Shown piece by piece: positions 26,947 to 39,069 of a DNA stretch of 64,000 nt. The stretch covers positions 1,798,001 to 1,862,000 of the forward strand of contig OZ218953.1 in NCBI GenBank assembly GCA_965112735.1, in the 5' to 3' direction. The stretch comes from Phaeosaccion multiseriatum. Lineage: Eukaryota; Ochrophyta, other classes. A program made the translations under genes and the position numbers. Each line of letters starts with the position of its first letter. The first letter of the stretch is position 1. The notes beneath the pieces are model-generated. The model did not search any database. It was not told the origin of the DNA and saw only the letters and a list, made by a program, of their open reading frames with translations.

Positions 26947-28144
26947 GTCAGTGAGGCAAGTGAGGGAGTGAGTGAGGATGGGTGTGATGAGTCGAGTCGA
27001 GTCAGAGGAAGAGTGTTCCTTACATACAGAGCTTCGCCGGCGGCCCTGGCTGGCGGCTGGCTGGATGGCTGGATGGCTGGATGGCTGGATGGCTGGATGG
27101 CTGGATCATGCTTGCTGGCTGGATGGCTGGATGGCTGGATGGCTGGATGGCTGGATCATGCTTGCTGGCTGGATGGCTGGGTGGCTGGATGGCTGGATCA
27201 TGCTTGCTGGCTGGCGCGAGATGGGAGTCTGTGCATCGCTTCAGAGGCAGGGGCAGAGTCCAGGGAGGGAGGCGGACGTCAACCGACACTGTGTGACAGA
27301 GGCAGGAACATGCAGGGGTGGGACAGTTTTTGGGGGTTGAGATGAGTAGACCGGGAGCGAGGCATACAATACACACCATTCATGTGGCGAGCCAATTTGG
27401 AGTCCAGTGTGCAGAAAGACGGAAGGGGGGGAGGGGGGGGGGGGGGAGGGCAATTATTGAATGGGGCAAAGGCTGGCAGATACACGCACATGCACACGCT
27501 CACGACTTTTTTCACGTGAGGATTGATTTTTGGGTGCGTTGGTATCGAGGCCTTGTGCAGTGGTTCGGAGGAGGATGAGGGGGAGATTTTTGTGGTTTGT
27601 TGGCAGCGGTTTAGCACTTATTCATGGACAGCTTCTGGATTAGTAGAAGAGGAGGTGATGAATGAGGCAAGTGCTGTTGCTGGGAGAAGAGAAGGGGAGA
27701 GAGGGCGAGGAACGCAAACAGTTCCAAAACACCGCTTTTTCACGCCAAACCTATTACGAATTTCATAACGTACACATATTATATCGGGGGCAAATATGCA
27801 AGGGAACGACTGGGTGTGAAGCAATCGGAGGGTGTGCAGGCAAGTGAGGGAGGAGCCCACCGTCCACAGTTTCAGCTTCAGTCTTTACCCCTTCTCTCCT
27901 GCACGCCCCCGAGTGGTGGCCGGCCGCGGGCGATTACTCGCACTTGCCAACACGTGCACCCACACACACACACACAGCCCATGGTTTTAAACTCAGGAAT
28001 CTTGACTGAAAGTGTATGGTAATTGTAATTGTAGTTCGTTTTATTTTTTTACAACGAGGTAGGCGCCCTTTCTCAAGGGGTAGCCAAAAAACACTCACAC
28101 AAACATAGACCAACCAACCCAATTATGGAGGGAAAACTAGACGA
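26947..28144. other. Convergent intergenic region, 1.2 kb, with an 8-bp minisatellite
   Basis: Between the PFP stop and the stop of the EGF protein gene. An array of GGCTGGAT units (27048-27215) shows a higher-order unit containing atcatgcttgct, seen three times. A G-rich run lies at 27425-27449. The remaining sequence has no supported gene on either strand. Confidence 0.7.
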
Positions 28145-30968
28145 TTAGACTGCGAGGGCGGACTGCTCGTCGCAGTTGCTGTTGGTGTAGCCGGCGAAGC
28201 ACTCGCAAAGGCCCGAGGCGGCGTTGCAAAGACCACGGGAGGAGCAAGGAGCGGCGTACTCGTAGCCCATGTCGGAAGGAGGGGTGAACTTGAACATCTG
28301 GATCTGTCCGGTGGCGATGGTGGTGTCGTTGTGGAGATCTCCGAAGGTGGCGGAGCCGTCCGTGAAGATGGGGCGGTCGAGAACGATCTGGTACCGGTCC
28401 TCGGTGGAGTTGGTGGTGGCGGTGTAGTCCTGTACGCTGATCTTCTGGATCTCGTAGAGACCGGCCGAGTTATCCACGGCAAGGGCAGCGGTCAGTGTGG
28501 CAGCGACGCCTGTAGAAGTGAAGGTGTCTCCGGTGGTGTTGGTGGTCTCGTCACCAAAGGTGCTGAAGGGCAGCATGATGAGATCTCCCTTCTCCAGGCA
28601 GTTGGTGTTGTACGTGTCTCCCGAGGAGTTGGTGAAGACCGCAGCCGAGCCCTGGGCGCCCGCGTTCTCACACGAGAAGTCCGCGCTGGTGTAGATGGTG
28701 TTGTCGTACTGTGTCCAGTAGGCAGTTCCCATGGGGTCCTGTGCCTGGTCGTACTCTCCATCGAAGCCGAAAGTCTCATCGTCGGCCCACACACGCTCCA
28801 GCACACCGGAGGTGGCGTAGACGTAGTAATCACCGGGGGTGACGGCGGTGGACAGCTCCAGCTTCTCGTCCAAGCTGTTATAGTACATGACCGCAAAGAC
28901 ACCTCCGTCGTAGTCGTCCGCCGCGGAGGTGCTGACCAGGCGCACCAAGTGAGGGTGCTGCCCGACATAGAGCTTGTCGTGGCTACCGTAGTCCCAGTCC
29001 TCGACACCAACATTGTCCGACGTGCGTCCGTTGGAGTCCCCGAGACACTTCTTTAGGCTCTTGATTGTACCCGTGCTCATGGCCACATCCATGGCAATAC
29101 CGTACTTGGCGTCCCCAGTGGCGGTGTCGCTGAGGGTAACGGCAACGTCGCAGTCGGTGGTGAAGTAATCATAGAACTCGCCCACCACTCCGGTGTCATA
29201 GACGTAGGCAGAAAGAGCTCCACTGGCCGAGTCAGTGGTGGTGTCTCGGCCAACCTCGTCCGTGATGATAATCTCGGGCGCGGGGAGGGCACCCGGGTTG
29301 CCGGTGAAGGTGAGGGAAACGGTGGCAGTGGTCGTATCGGCGGTAAGGGAGCACTTGACGGAACCAAATGCAATGGCATCATTCGGGAGAGACTCCAGGG
29401 CAGCGGGCACCGACTGGCAGCCTGCGGTGGTGTAGTTGGTGACGTCGATGGGGTCGGTGGTCCAATCCTCACCAAACACGTCATAGAACTTGAGGCGGAA
29501 GGTACCCGTGGCCGACGCAATGGCGGCACTGTCCTCAAGCTTAACGTCGTACTGGTTGACTCGGGCGGTGTTCTTGTCGTCCACATAGAGGGGGTCGATA
29601 CCGTACATGCACTCGCGGTTGGAGCAGTCATACCCAGAGTAGCCGGCGTCGCAGTCGCACGACATGATCTTGTCCGCGTCCCAGAGCTCGTACAAGTTCA
29701 TGTCGTCCTTCCACGCCCTCTCTCGGTTGGTGAGGCACACTCCATGCCCGCTGCAGTCGGCGGGGCAGGAGGCGCGCTGGCAAGAGGCGCCCTCGTAACC
29801 GACAAAGCAGTTGCAGTTGCCGGTGCTTCGGTCGCAGAGTCCCTTGTTGGAGCACTCCATGTAGTAGTGGGCTGTGTTGTCGCTGACGGTGTTGCCTGAG
29901 GCGTCCGCCATGATGGGGAAGAGCTCACTGGTTCCATCAGGGTACATCTGAAAAGGGGGGAGGAAGAGGAGGAAGAGGAGGAGTGGGGGGGGATGAAGGG
30001 AGGAGGAGGAGCAGGAAGAGGAGGGAGGAGGAGTGGTGTGTAGTTGTAGTAGTGGTAGAAGGAGGAGAAGGAGCAGAGAGAGGAGGAGGTGGAGGAGGAG
30101 GTGGAGGAGGAGGAGGAGGAGGAGGAGGAGGAGGAGGAGGAGGAGGAGGAGGAGGAGGAGGAGGAGGAGGAGGAGGAGGAGGAGGAGGAGGAGGAGGAGG
30201 AGGAGGGGGAGAGAGGAGAAGCAGGAGGAGAGTGGGGTGTTGGCGGTGAGACACTTTGACGAATGGACGAATGCCGTAGAGGTGACGAGAGGGATGTGCC
30301 ATAGGTATTTCCTTCAAGCGGTATATTCCATCTCAATGGGGGGGACACACACAGAGAGAGACAGTATCTCAGTGGTGAGGACATGTATACACAGATACAG
30401 ATAGGGGAGAAATGAGGCAGCGGGGCACGGCTTCAGAGCCAGCAAGGCGGCGGGGCTGTTGCTGAGCAAGAGTGCACAGGCCCTGGCTCTTCTCACACTC
30501 CCAAGCGTTTCCGTTATTTTCCTCTCGCTCCACTCTCCCTCTCTACTGTTTGCCTGCCCTCAAGCCCAGTGCTGGGCGGCGCCTACGTGACAACGATGTA
30601 GCCTCAGTTACCGGGAGCTCCACTACACTCTCTCACCCCCCCCCCCCCTCTTCCTTGTAACCCCTCCTTCTCTCACCCCCCGCCCTCTCCCTCTCTCTCT
30701 CTCTCTCTATCCATCTCACCTGTGACGACGAAACCACCTTACGGTACTGCACATTGCCGTCCATGTCTAAGTCTCCCTTGGGAGAGTCCACGTGCGCGAG
30801 GTCGAAGGGGCAGATGCGCTGGCTGCAGTCGTTGGCCATGAAGCCCTCATAGCAGGTGCACATATCATAGGCCCCACAGGTTCCATGTCCACTGCAGGCG
30901 TTGGGACACTCTGCTGCTACAAAGCTGAGCGCAGCCAAGGCCACCAGGCCGGTCACTGCGAAACGCAT
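28145..30968 (-). CDS. Secreted EGF-like module protein of stramenopile type
   Basis: Two exons, 30720-30968 and 28145-29947, phase-0 junction, 683 aa, stop TAA. A clear signal peptide (MRFAVTGLVALAALSFVAA, then ECPN) is followed by an EGF-like module CSGHGTCGAYDMCTCYEGF. After the intron come CSNKGLCDRSTGNCNCFVGY and CPADCSGHGVCLTN with CDCDAGYSGYDC. A long beta-rich, Thr/Asp-rich central region has few cysteines, and a final module CSSRGLCNAASGLCECFAGY precedes a short tail without a membrane anchor. Four EGF-like modules flanking an acidic ectodomain fit an extracellular surface or mastigoneme-associated protein. Stramenopile mastigoneme proteins use similar modules, but the exact role is inferred. 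It is divergent from the Kelch gene. Confidence 0.88.
29948..30719 (-). repeat. Intron of EGF gene with long GGA (TCC on sense strand) run
   Basis: 772-bp intron. About 30077-30205 is nearly pure GGA triplets on the + strand, i.e. a polypyrimidine tract on the sense strand. Because it is triplet-periodic it creates long spurious Gly, Ser and Pro reading frames. Confidence 0.9.
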
Positions 30969-31374
30969 GCTCCTCTAACTATGCTTACGAAGGAAGTACA
31001 GTGATGCCCCTCTTCTCTTTGTGTGCGCTCCTGTACTGCTCCTTCCTCTTTTGCTCCTCAAGCCCAGTTCGTTACGCTTTGTTGCTGGCGGTTACCACAG
31101 CAACGGCTCTTAGAACTAGCACTCCGTACTAGCCCAACCCTAAGCAATACGGTTTCAAATTCGATGTGGAATTTAAATTCTTCCTTTTGCGTCCTCTGAA
31201 AAGGGAGGGAGAGGTAAGCATTTTTTTTACCATTCTCGAGGGGGAGGGGGGGTTAGGTCGAGGAACTGCACGACAGATATTATCTTCTTACTGGAGCCAG
31301 GCTTTGATGCAGAACCGCCTGATTGATGCATGGAGCCGCCGAATTGATGTAGAGCTGCCTAAGGTTACGAACGT
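30969..31374. promoter_or_regulatory. Divergent promoter region, 406 bp
   Basis: Between the ATGs of the EGF gene (-) and the Kelch gene (+). Relatively AT-rich at 31140-31235 with short T runs. No specific box assigned. Confidence 0.4.
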
Positions 31375-34300
31375 ATGTCGACCAAGGCCGTTCTCAGGGA
31401 CTCGATTGAAGCTTGGAGCGGGTCACTCGAGGGGGGAGGAAGAGTGACGGCGTCTGCTTCGGAACGGGGGTCAGCAACGTGGGACAGTAGCGCAGTCGCA
31501 GGGGGAGAAAGAGGGCAGAGACGCCCTTCACGGGCGAAGGGCAAGGTTGGAGCCTCCTCTCCTCTGGGAGGAGCCTCAGCCGGTATGGGAAGTCCGAGCT
31601 GGGATGGAGGAGGAGGGGGGGGCACAATAACCCAAGTGGGAAAGGGGGGGTGCTGCAAGACTTGGTGGAAGCTCCAGCTCGACAGTGGAAGCGTCGGGCT
31701 TCCCATGAGAGTCAACACCGTCACAGGTGCGTGGCTTGAGACTTGGAGACTTGGAGACTCTCATCAGACACCCTCATCAGGCCGAAACAAGTCTTTTGTT
31801 GTCTTTCTTTTTGCCAGTTTTGTGGTATGTCTTTCCTCAACCTTGTGCCACGGCCGGGGTCTGCGTTCCAAACACGGCACAGACATTGGGTGCCAACGAC
31901 AGGAAGCCTCCAAGCCTCCACACGTACTACCTTAAACCTCCTACTCCTCTTCCACGCATGTACCTTCCTCCTCCTCGTCGTCTTTGTCGTGTGCATGCAT
32001 CAGTTCTCCTGCGGGGTGTGTTGTACGCCTTTGGGGGCCTGGCCGGGGGTCCAACGAGCGAGATGTGGGCCTACGACGTCCGGAAAAGGCTGTGGGATCG
32101 AGTCTCGATCAAACCAGAGGCTCCGATACCTCCGGTAAGAGAGAGCGAGGGAGCGAGAAAGGGAGAGAAAGGAGAAAGAGGGAGGGAGGGAGGGAGGGGA
32201 AAGCCGACGAACAACAAGCTTGACATTCCACGCACGTACTTTTTGGCATACGTCTATATCAATGGCATCATGGCATCATGAGCGCAAGAAATTCTTACAC
32301 TCATCTTCTTCCTTCCTTCCTTCCTTCCTTCCTTCCTTCCTTCCTTCCTTCCTTCCTTCCTTCCTTCCTTCCTTCCTTCCTTCCTTCCTTCCTTCCTTCG
32401 CTCGTTCTTTCCTTCCTTCCCTTCCTTCCCTTTGTTCCTGTGTCTCAGCCCCGACATAGCCATGCCATGGGGTGGGACGGTTTCAAGTCTCTATGGGTGT
32501 TCGCAGGGCAGGGCATGGGCACGGAGGCGACGGAGAGCTGCAAGACGAATCAGGGGCTTAAGGTGTGTGTGGGTGTGTGTGTGTGTGTGTGTGGGTGTGT
32601 GTGGGTGCGTGTAGGTGGGGGCGTGTGGGTAGGTGTGTCAAAGCGGAAAAGAGACGACACAACATGCCAAAAGCGGAAAAGAGTTATCATCACATCCATC
32701 CCCCATCCTCTGCCCTCCTCTCCGCTCAGATTCGAACCACTGCTCGGCGGCAATGTCTCAACGACTTGTGGGAGTTCGACACCTCCACCAACGAGTGGAA
32801 GGACCACGTGCAGGCAGGTGTCTGTCCGGGGGCAAGAAGGGGGCACACCTTCACCTTTGTGGCCAACAGGAGACCCAAGGGGGTTTCTGTAACGACACTT
32901 ATGGAGACTCAGGCCACAAAGAGAGAGGAGAAGAAGGCCAGAGAGGCAAGGGAGAGGAGCATTCGTACCTTCGCCTTCAGCCCGTACAAGTGAGTGCGCT
33001 TTCTCCCTCTTCTTCTCTCCCTCTGTCTCTCTTTCTCTCCTTCTCTCTCTCTGTTTGAGTACTGCAATACAGTCACCCGGTCTATCATGCAATATGTCTT
33101 CATATCACGCACCGGAAACACGCTGACAAACTGAGTGATGAAGTCTTGATAGGGAGCCCATCTGTCTCCATGGCGTTACAGTACCGGGAACACCAAAGTG
33201 CTTACACTCACCCCTGATGTCCGATGGCCTGTCCGCAGATCTACCCCGGATAAGTCAGAGGAAGGGCAGGATCCGTCCAAGAGGGAGGCGGGGAGAGGTT
33301 TGGCCATGCGGGGAGGATCGGCAGCAGGGGAGGGAGGGGATGACGGTAATCAGGCGCAGTACTCACCACGACCACAGCCACGGAAGGTGGCTCGGAGGGC
33401 AGGGGGGCGTGGCACGCCGAATAGCGCTGGAGGCAAGGGCCGAGGGACTCATGAGGCCTCTCGACAACCGACTGTGCCAACCTCCAGAGAGCTCATCATG
33501 ATCGGGGGGGCGGGCTTTGAGGTCATCAAGAAGATGGAAGTGGTCTATACAGAGGTAGGTTGTTATCCTTATTGCCATGCCTCTCTGCTCGCTCTGTTCT
33601 CTGTCTCTCTGTTCTCTCTGTCTGTCTGTCTGTCTCTCTCTCGTGCTTGTCCTGACCACGCTCTGCATCTCTCTCCAGTGTCTGCCTCACCTAAGTTTTC
33701 CTTCCTTCCTTCCTTCCTTCCTTTCTTCCTTCCTTCCTTCCTTCCTTCCTTCCTTCCTTCCTTCCTTCCTTCCTTCCTTCCTTCCTTCCTTCCTTCTTCA
33801 TCCCTCGTATCTGCCAGTTGTGGGTGTTCGACTTGGACTCAAAGGAGTGGCAGCTCATTGAGCAGGAAGGTCCAAGCCCCCCCGCCGTGTTCTACCACTC
33901 CGCCACCACAGCCAACGATGTAAGTCAAAGGCACAAGTCCGTGATGTCATTCGTACTTTCAGCGTGCTAGACATCATGTCAGAGCACCAAAAGCGCAGAG
34001 CGAGGCACATCAACATCATGTCAGAGCAGAGGGAGGAATAGAGGCATACAGGCACAGAGCAGAGCACAAGCCAAGTCTCCATCCCCTTTGCGGTGTTGGT
34101 CAGACTCTTGGAAGTTGAGGCTCCTGCATGTGTGTGCGTGCGTGCATGCATGTGTGTGTGTGCGTGCGTGCGGGTGTACGTGAAGTAGACTATACTCCCT
34201 CACCTCCTCTACCCACACCGCCCCACCTCCCCTCTGTACCCTCCTTCCCCCCGTCCCCCTCCCTCGGCACCGAACATACATGCCCATATGCCCGCAGACG

Positions 34301-34741
34301 CACATCGCCGTAGTGGGTGGGTTGGTCATCGGGGGGGCTGTGAGTTCGAAGGTGTATCTCTTGGAGCTTGAAACGTAAGCCAACGAACGGGAGGATGGAA
34401 AGAGGGAGAGAATCACCACCTCTCTACCACCTCCCCCTCCCCCCCCCTCCTCACACTCCATACATGCACTGCACTACCTGATGGCCCCGTTTGATTCGAT
34501 CACCACCCTTTCACTCCCGCTCAGGCTACTGTGGAGTATTTTGGACCACAACCCGTTGAGTCTCTTCCAACCTTCCGTATACGGACATTCCGCGGTGGAA
34601 GATCCCGACAAGAAGGGTCGACTCCTGATATTCGGGGGGAGGTGCGATAGCAAGCAAGTCTCTGCCAAGATCTTCACCCTCAATGTGGGCACGGGGACGT
34701 GGGCGAAGGTTGTGCTCACGCAACACAAGAAGAGGACCAAG

Positions 34742-34774
<33 letters not shown>

Positions 34775-35590
34775 CGGGTGAGGACGAGACAGCAGTAGGC
34801 GGCAAGACATTGCGCGCGGGACTTGGTGGTAGGATGGAGCTTCAGTTGGGGGCGTGGTGATTGCTGACTCATTACCCTCAACGAGGAAGGGAAGGACCTT
34901 TTTTTTCGTCCCTACGGGTATCCCACTGCTCTCTCTGTGTGTGTGTGTGTGTCTTGTGTGAACTTGTTGACCCGGCACAGAGCGGCTTCCTCCTCTATTT
35001 TGCCTCTCCTCCTTACGTCCTACCCCCTATCTTCGTCTTTGCTACTCTGCTTGGCTACTCTGTTGCGCCAGGGGGGGGTACCGTCCACTGCTGTCGCATC
35101 AATAGGAGAATCGGCAGCAGCAGGAGAAGGAACAGCAGCAGCAGCAGCAGAAGCAGCAGGAGGAGGAGAAGGAGGAGGAGGAGGAGGAGGAGGAGGAGGA
35201 GGAGGAGGAGGAGGAGGAGGAGGAGGAGGAGGAGGAGGAGGAGGAGGAGGAGGAGGAGGAGGAGGAGGAGGAGGAGGAGGAGGAGGAGGAGGAGGAGGAG
35301 GAGGAGGAGGAGGAGGAGGAGGAGGAGGAGGAGGAGGAGGAGGAGGAGGAGGAGGAGGAGAGGGAGGAGGAGGAGGAAAAGGAGCTGGGAATGGAGGAGA
35401 AGGAGGAGGAGGAGGGGGGGGGGGAGGGGGAGGCGGCGGAGGCGGAGGAGGGGTGGCAGCTGAGCCTCCATCTCACCGATCAGGGCACTGCTCCTTCGTG
35501 TGGGATGTAGGCGACCCAAACGCGGTGGGGGAGGCACCGCCCCCCGTCACGAGAAGCTTCGACAATAGGACGCCGGTGAGTGATACGCGC

Positions 35591-35623
<33 letters not shown>

Positions 35624-35632
35624 GTGATGATG

Positions 35633-35670
<38 letters not shown>

Positions 35671-35758
35671 CAGGATGATGATGATGATGATGATGATGAT
35701 GGTGATGATGGTGATGATGTGATGATGATGATGATGATGATGATGGTGATGATGATGG

Positions 35759-35814
<56 letters not shown>

Positions 35815-35823
35815 GTGATGATG

Positions 35824-35890
<67 letters not shown>

Positions 35891-37061
35891 CCATAGAGTG
35901 GAGTCTTTTTGCATTTGGGGAACTGTTACATAAACGTACGGTGTGCCAGGCGCTCAGAAGCGCACGCACCCACGTTAGCCCACAACACAAGACACAACAT
36001 GTGCCGCTGCTGGGCAGTAACCTCACCCTCCCTCCCTCTCTCCCTCCTCTCTCCCTCCCTTCCTCCCTCTCTCCTTCCCTCGCTCCCTCCCTCGCTCCCT
36101 CCCTCCCTCCCTTCCTCCTTCCTCCCTTCCTCCCTCCCTCCCTCCCTCCCTCCTTCCCTCCCTCACTCCCTCCCTCCCTCCCTCCCTCCCTCCCTCCCTC
36201 CCTCCCTCCCTGCCTCCCTCCCTCCCTCCCTCCCTCCCTCCATCCATCCATCCATCCATCCATCCATCCCTCCATCCATCCCTCCCTCTCCTCCCTCCCT
36301 CCCTCCCTCTCCTCCCTCCCTCCCTCCCTCCCTCCCTCCATCCATCCATCCATCCATCCCTCCCTCCCTCCCTCCCTCCCTCCCACCCTCCCTCTCCTCC
36401 CTCCATCCATCCATCCCTCCCTCTCCTCCCTCCATCCATCCATCCCTCCCTCCCTCCCTCCCTCTCCCTCCCTCCCTCCCCCCCTCCCTCCCTCCCTCCC
36501 TCCCTCCCTCCCTCCCTCCCTCCCTCCCTCCCTCCCTCCCTCCCTCCCTCCCTCCCTCCATCCGTCCATCCATCCCTCCATCCCTCCCTCCCTCCCTCTC
36601 CTCCCTCCCTCCCTCCCACCCACCCTCCCTCCCTCCCTCCCTTCCCTCCCACTGTACAATAGGGTGCTGTAATGATTGAAGGTAAGGATATGCTCGCAAC
36701 TTCGTGCGTGTTCAACTTTGGTGGATCGTTGCTGAGCAAGGCCGGAGGCTACTCCGACGTTAGTATCTTTGTGCTTAAAACAACGTCCGGGGAGGTAAGA
36801 TCCTTCCTTCCATCCTTCCTTCCTTCCATCCTTCCTTCCTTCCTTCCTTCCTTCCTTCCTTCCTTCCTTCCTTCCTTCCTCGCTTTCTTCCTTCCTCCCT
36901 TCCCTCCTTCTTTCTTCGCTTCCTTCCCTCTTTCCTTCCTTCCTTCCTTCCTTCCTTCCTTTTCCCTCCTACCCTCCTACTGTCCTTCTTTCTTCCTCTC
37001 TTTCTGACTTGCTTCCTTCCTTCCTTCATCCCCCTCTCTATCGCTCCTTCCCTCCCTCCCT

Positions 37062-37102
<41 letters not shown>

Positions 37103-38398
37103 TCTCTCTCTCTCCCTCTCTCTCTCTCTCTCTATCTATCTCTCTCTCTCTCTCTATCTATCTCTCTCTCTCTCTCTCTCTCTTCCTCTTTATGGCTCTC
37201 AAGATGCTTGAGGAGGAGCGGCGCGAACGCTTGCAGAGGCCCAGTCGCCTTGCAACAGCAGCAGGAGGAGGAGGGCCCGACGAGGAGAAGGAAGGAGGAG
37301 ACTTGAAGCGGACGACGGCAGACGGAGAGGTGGGAGGGCCCTCTTCCGAGGCTTTGGACCCTCTGGTAGGAGTAGGGGGGAGCTCCGCCACGGGTCCTGG
37401 CGGTGGTGCCGCGACTCCAGCGACGACGAGCTGGAATATGGACAGTCCAGGGCCGATAGTGCCAGCACCGCTCGAGCATACCTTAGCAGGTAGGTGTCAT
37501 ACGGAGCGAACGCGGGTTCAATTCAGCTCAGTTCAGCTCAGTCTCAGCTCACGTCGAAATTCCTTCCTCCCTCCCTTCCATTGCCGTCCAACCAACCACC
37601 CCAGCAGCAGGAGCGGGAGGAGGGGCGTCAGCGGCTTCCAAGCTTCGCATAGGGGGGGGCTTTTCTTCTTCTCCTTCTCCTTCTCCAGGGTTGAGCATGC
37701 GTGTGCGAAAGGCTATGACCATCCTTCGCATCTCGCCATTTCAACCCCCGCCCTGGCAAGGAATGGACACGTATAGCTATGTTGACGAGGTGAGAGGGTT
37801 GGTGCTACAGAGGGGAGAGGAGGGGAGGGGAGGGGAGGGGAGGGGAGGGGAGGGGAGGGGAGGGGAGGGGAGGGGAGGGGAGGGGAGGGGAGGGGAGGGG
37901 AGGGGAGGGGAGGGGAGGGGAGGGGAGGGGAGGGGAGGGGAGGGGAGGGGAGGGGAGGAGAGGGGAGGGGAGGGGAGGGGAGGGGAGGGGAGGGGAGGGG
38001 AGGGGAGGGGAGGAGAGGAGAGGGTGGATAGAGGAGGGGATGAGAGCGGAGAAGAGCGCACGCCAAGCAACGAACATACAACCCCTGCTGCTGCTCTTCC
38101 TCCTAACTCTATTTTGGTCGTTGCAACGTCCGTGTGCACTTGGGCTCAACCAGGTTGTGCGCCGAACCATCCTGCTGGAGGAGGTGTCCAGTGAGCAAGA
38201 TTCCTTGGACGGGACGGGGCGAGAGGCGGGTGCGTGTAGCATCAAGGGAAGACCGGCCAGTGCGAGCCTTGCCTTCTTCCCGAGGGGTTACGAGGCGAGT
38301 AAGTCGTTCTTGGTGTCCTCTCGACCAGATCGGCTTACTTCGCGGCTGGGCAGTGCGTACAGCAAGTCCATTCGGCAGAGGCAGCAGCAGTTGGCGAT

Positions 38399-38440
<42 letters not shown>

Positions 38441-38894
38441 CCCGCACCAGCACCAGCACCAGCACCAGCACCAGCACCAGCACCAGCAGTTGGTGACACA
38501 GCGTCGTCGACCCGACACAGCGCCCTGCTTTTCCCAATTTTCCTCCTCCGGCGGCGGCTCCGAGTCGGGGCCGAGGAAGGGCTTATTGACGGGTGGAGGG
38601 GGAGGGAGGGCACATCCGCATCACGCTCATCCCCATCACGCTCTGGCTGACGTCACGAGTCGAAGAGCAGGGTGGGGAGGAGGAGGAGGAGCAGGAGGAG
38701 GAGGAGAGGGAGGAGTAGGACGAGGAGTAGGAGTAGGAGGGATGCGAAGACCCTCAGCGTCTGCCGGTCCACATCGCCACTCACACACTCACGGACACAC
38801 ACAGCAGCTGTCGGCCTTGGGAGCGAGGAGTGGAGGGCCGCGTGGGTCATCAGCATCAGCATCATCTCCATCACCACCATGGGCGGCGTCATGA
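31375..38894 (+). CDS. Kelch-repeat protein with poly-Gly and Gln/His-rich inserts
   Basis: Thirteen exons: 31375-31726, 32004-32134, 32449-32562, 32730-32989, 33239-33554, 33818-33919, 34298-34374, 34525-34741, 35072-35575, 36663-36794, 37204-37489, 37689-37789 and 38154-38894. All phases agree; 1110 aa. Kelch blades are seen as [12 protein letters not shown] with [83 protein letters not shown] and [11 protein letters not shown] with [14 protein letters not shown]. This suggests a six-bladed propeller, a protein-protein interaction module. Exon 9 encodes about 90 mostly Gly residues from GGA triplets. The last exon has a Gln run, HQ repeats and a Gly/Arg-rich tail. No BTB or F-box is recognised, so the partner is unknown. 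Exon 9 is the least certain part of the model. Confidence 0.82.
32135..32448 (+). repeat. Kelch intron 2: CCTT tetranucleotide array
   Basis: About 90 bp of uninterrupted CCTT units (32309-32399) serve as an extended polypyrimidine tract before the acceptor tctcag. Confidence 0.9.
33555..33817 (+). repeat. Kelch intron 5: TCTG/CCTT arrays
   Basis: TGTC units at 33618-33634 and CCTT units at 33701-33795 precede ctgccag. Confidence 0.9.
34742..34785 (+). repeat. Hexanucleotide GTGAGG array starting at the 5' splice site of Kelch intron 8
   Basis: The donor GTGAGG is repeated about six times in tandem. Each unit is a usable donor, and the spacing of six keeps the reading frame (Val-Arg repeats). 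Confidence 0.9.
35157..35450 (+). repeat. GGA triplet run, coding poly-Gly (Kelch exon 9)
   Basis: About 200 bp of near-pure GGA (35159-35360) followed by a degenerate part. In the only phase-compatible exon frame it encodes glycine. Confidence 0.85.
35576..36662 (+). repeat. Kelch intron 9: GAT run followed by a CCCT/CATC array
   Basis: About 300 bp of GAT triplets (35592-35890), a 130-bp unique island, then about 625 bp of CCCT units with CATC and TCTC patches (36026-36650) down to the acceptor caatag. Almost the whole 1087-bp intron is simple sequence. Confidence 0.95.
36795..37203 (+). repeat. Kelch intron 10: CCTT then CT array
   Basis: CCTT units (36801-36880 and 36938-37027, interrupted between) are followed by CT dinucleotides with CTAT patches (37072-37185). 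Confidence 0.9.
37790..38153 (+). repeat. Kelch intron 12: GGGGA pentanucleotide array
   Basis: About 43 copies of AGGGG (37813-38025), G-rich on the sense strand. Four-G runs spaced by one A are a strong G-quadruplex pattern. Confidence 0.95.
38391..38498 (+). repeat. Dispersed element flanking CAG and CACCAG runs in Kelch exon 13
   Basis: TTGGCGATA (38391), CAG run (38400-38440), CACCAG hexamers (38444-38486), TTGGTGACA (38490). Encodes QLAIQQ, poly-Gln, HQ repeats, QLVTQ. Confidence 0.9.
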
Positions 38895-39069
38895 CCCCAG
38901 TCTCTGACAAGAGGAACAAAGAGGAACAAAGAGGTGCTTTGATTGATGCAAAAAGGGCTCCTGTTTGTTCCTCATCTTCTACTGCGGGGCTGCGGCGCTA
39001 TCATTGGTCTGACTGTATTCCCAAAGTTTAGTTTTAAATACAATTAGTACAAATACGGCTACCTCATCA

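Noticed and set aside
32720-32740. Minus-strand ggttcgaatc, possible tRNA T arm
   Set aside because: The adjoining bases do not pair as a T stem and it overlaps the acceptor and start of a Kelch exon.
35547-36739. Long minus-strand ORFs rich in Gly-Arg-Glu (GGREGG)
   Set aside because: They are the complement of CCCT and GAT arrays inside a Kelch intron; composition follows the repeat only.
37813-38025. Telomere-like repeat
   Set aside because: The AGGGG unit lacks the TT of TTAGGG/TTTAGGG telomeres and sits inside a gene.
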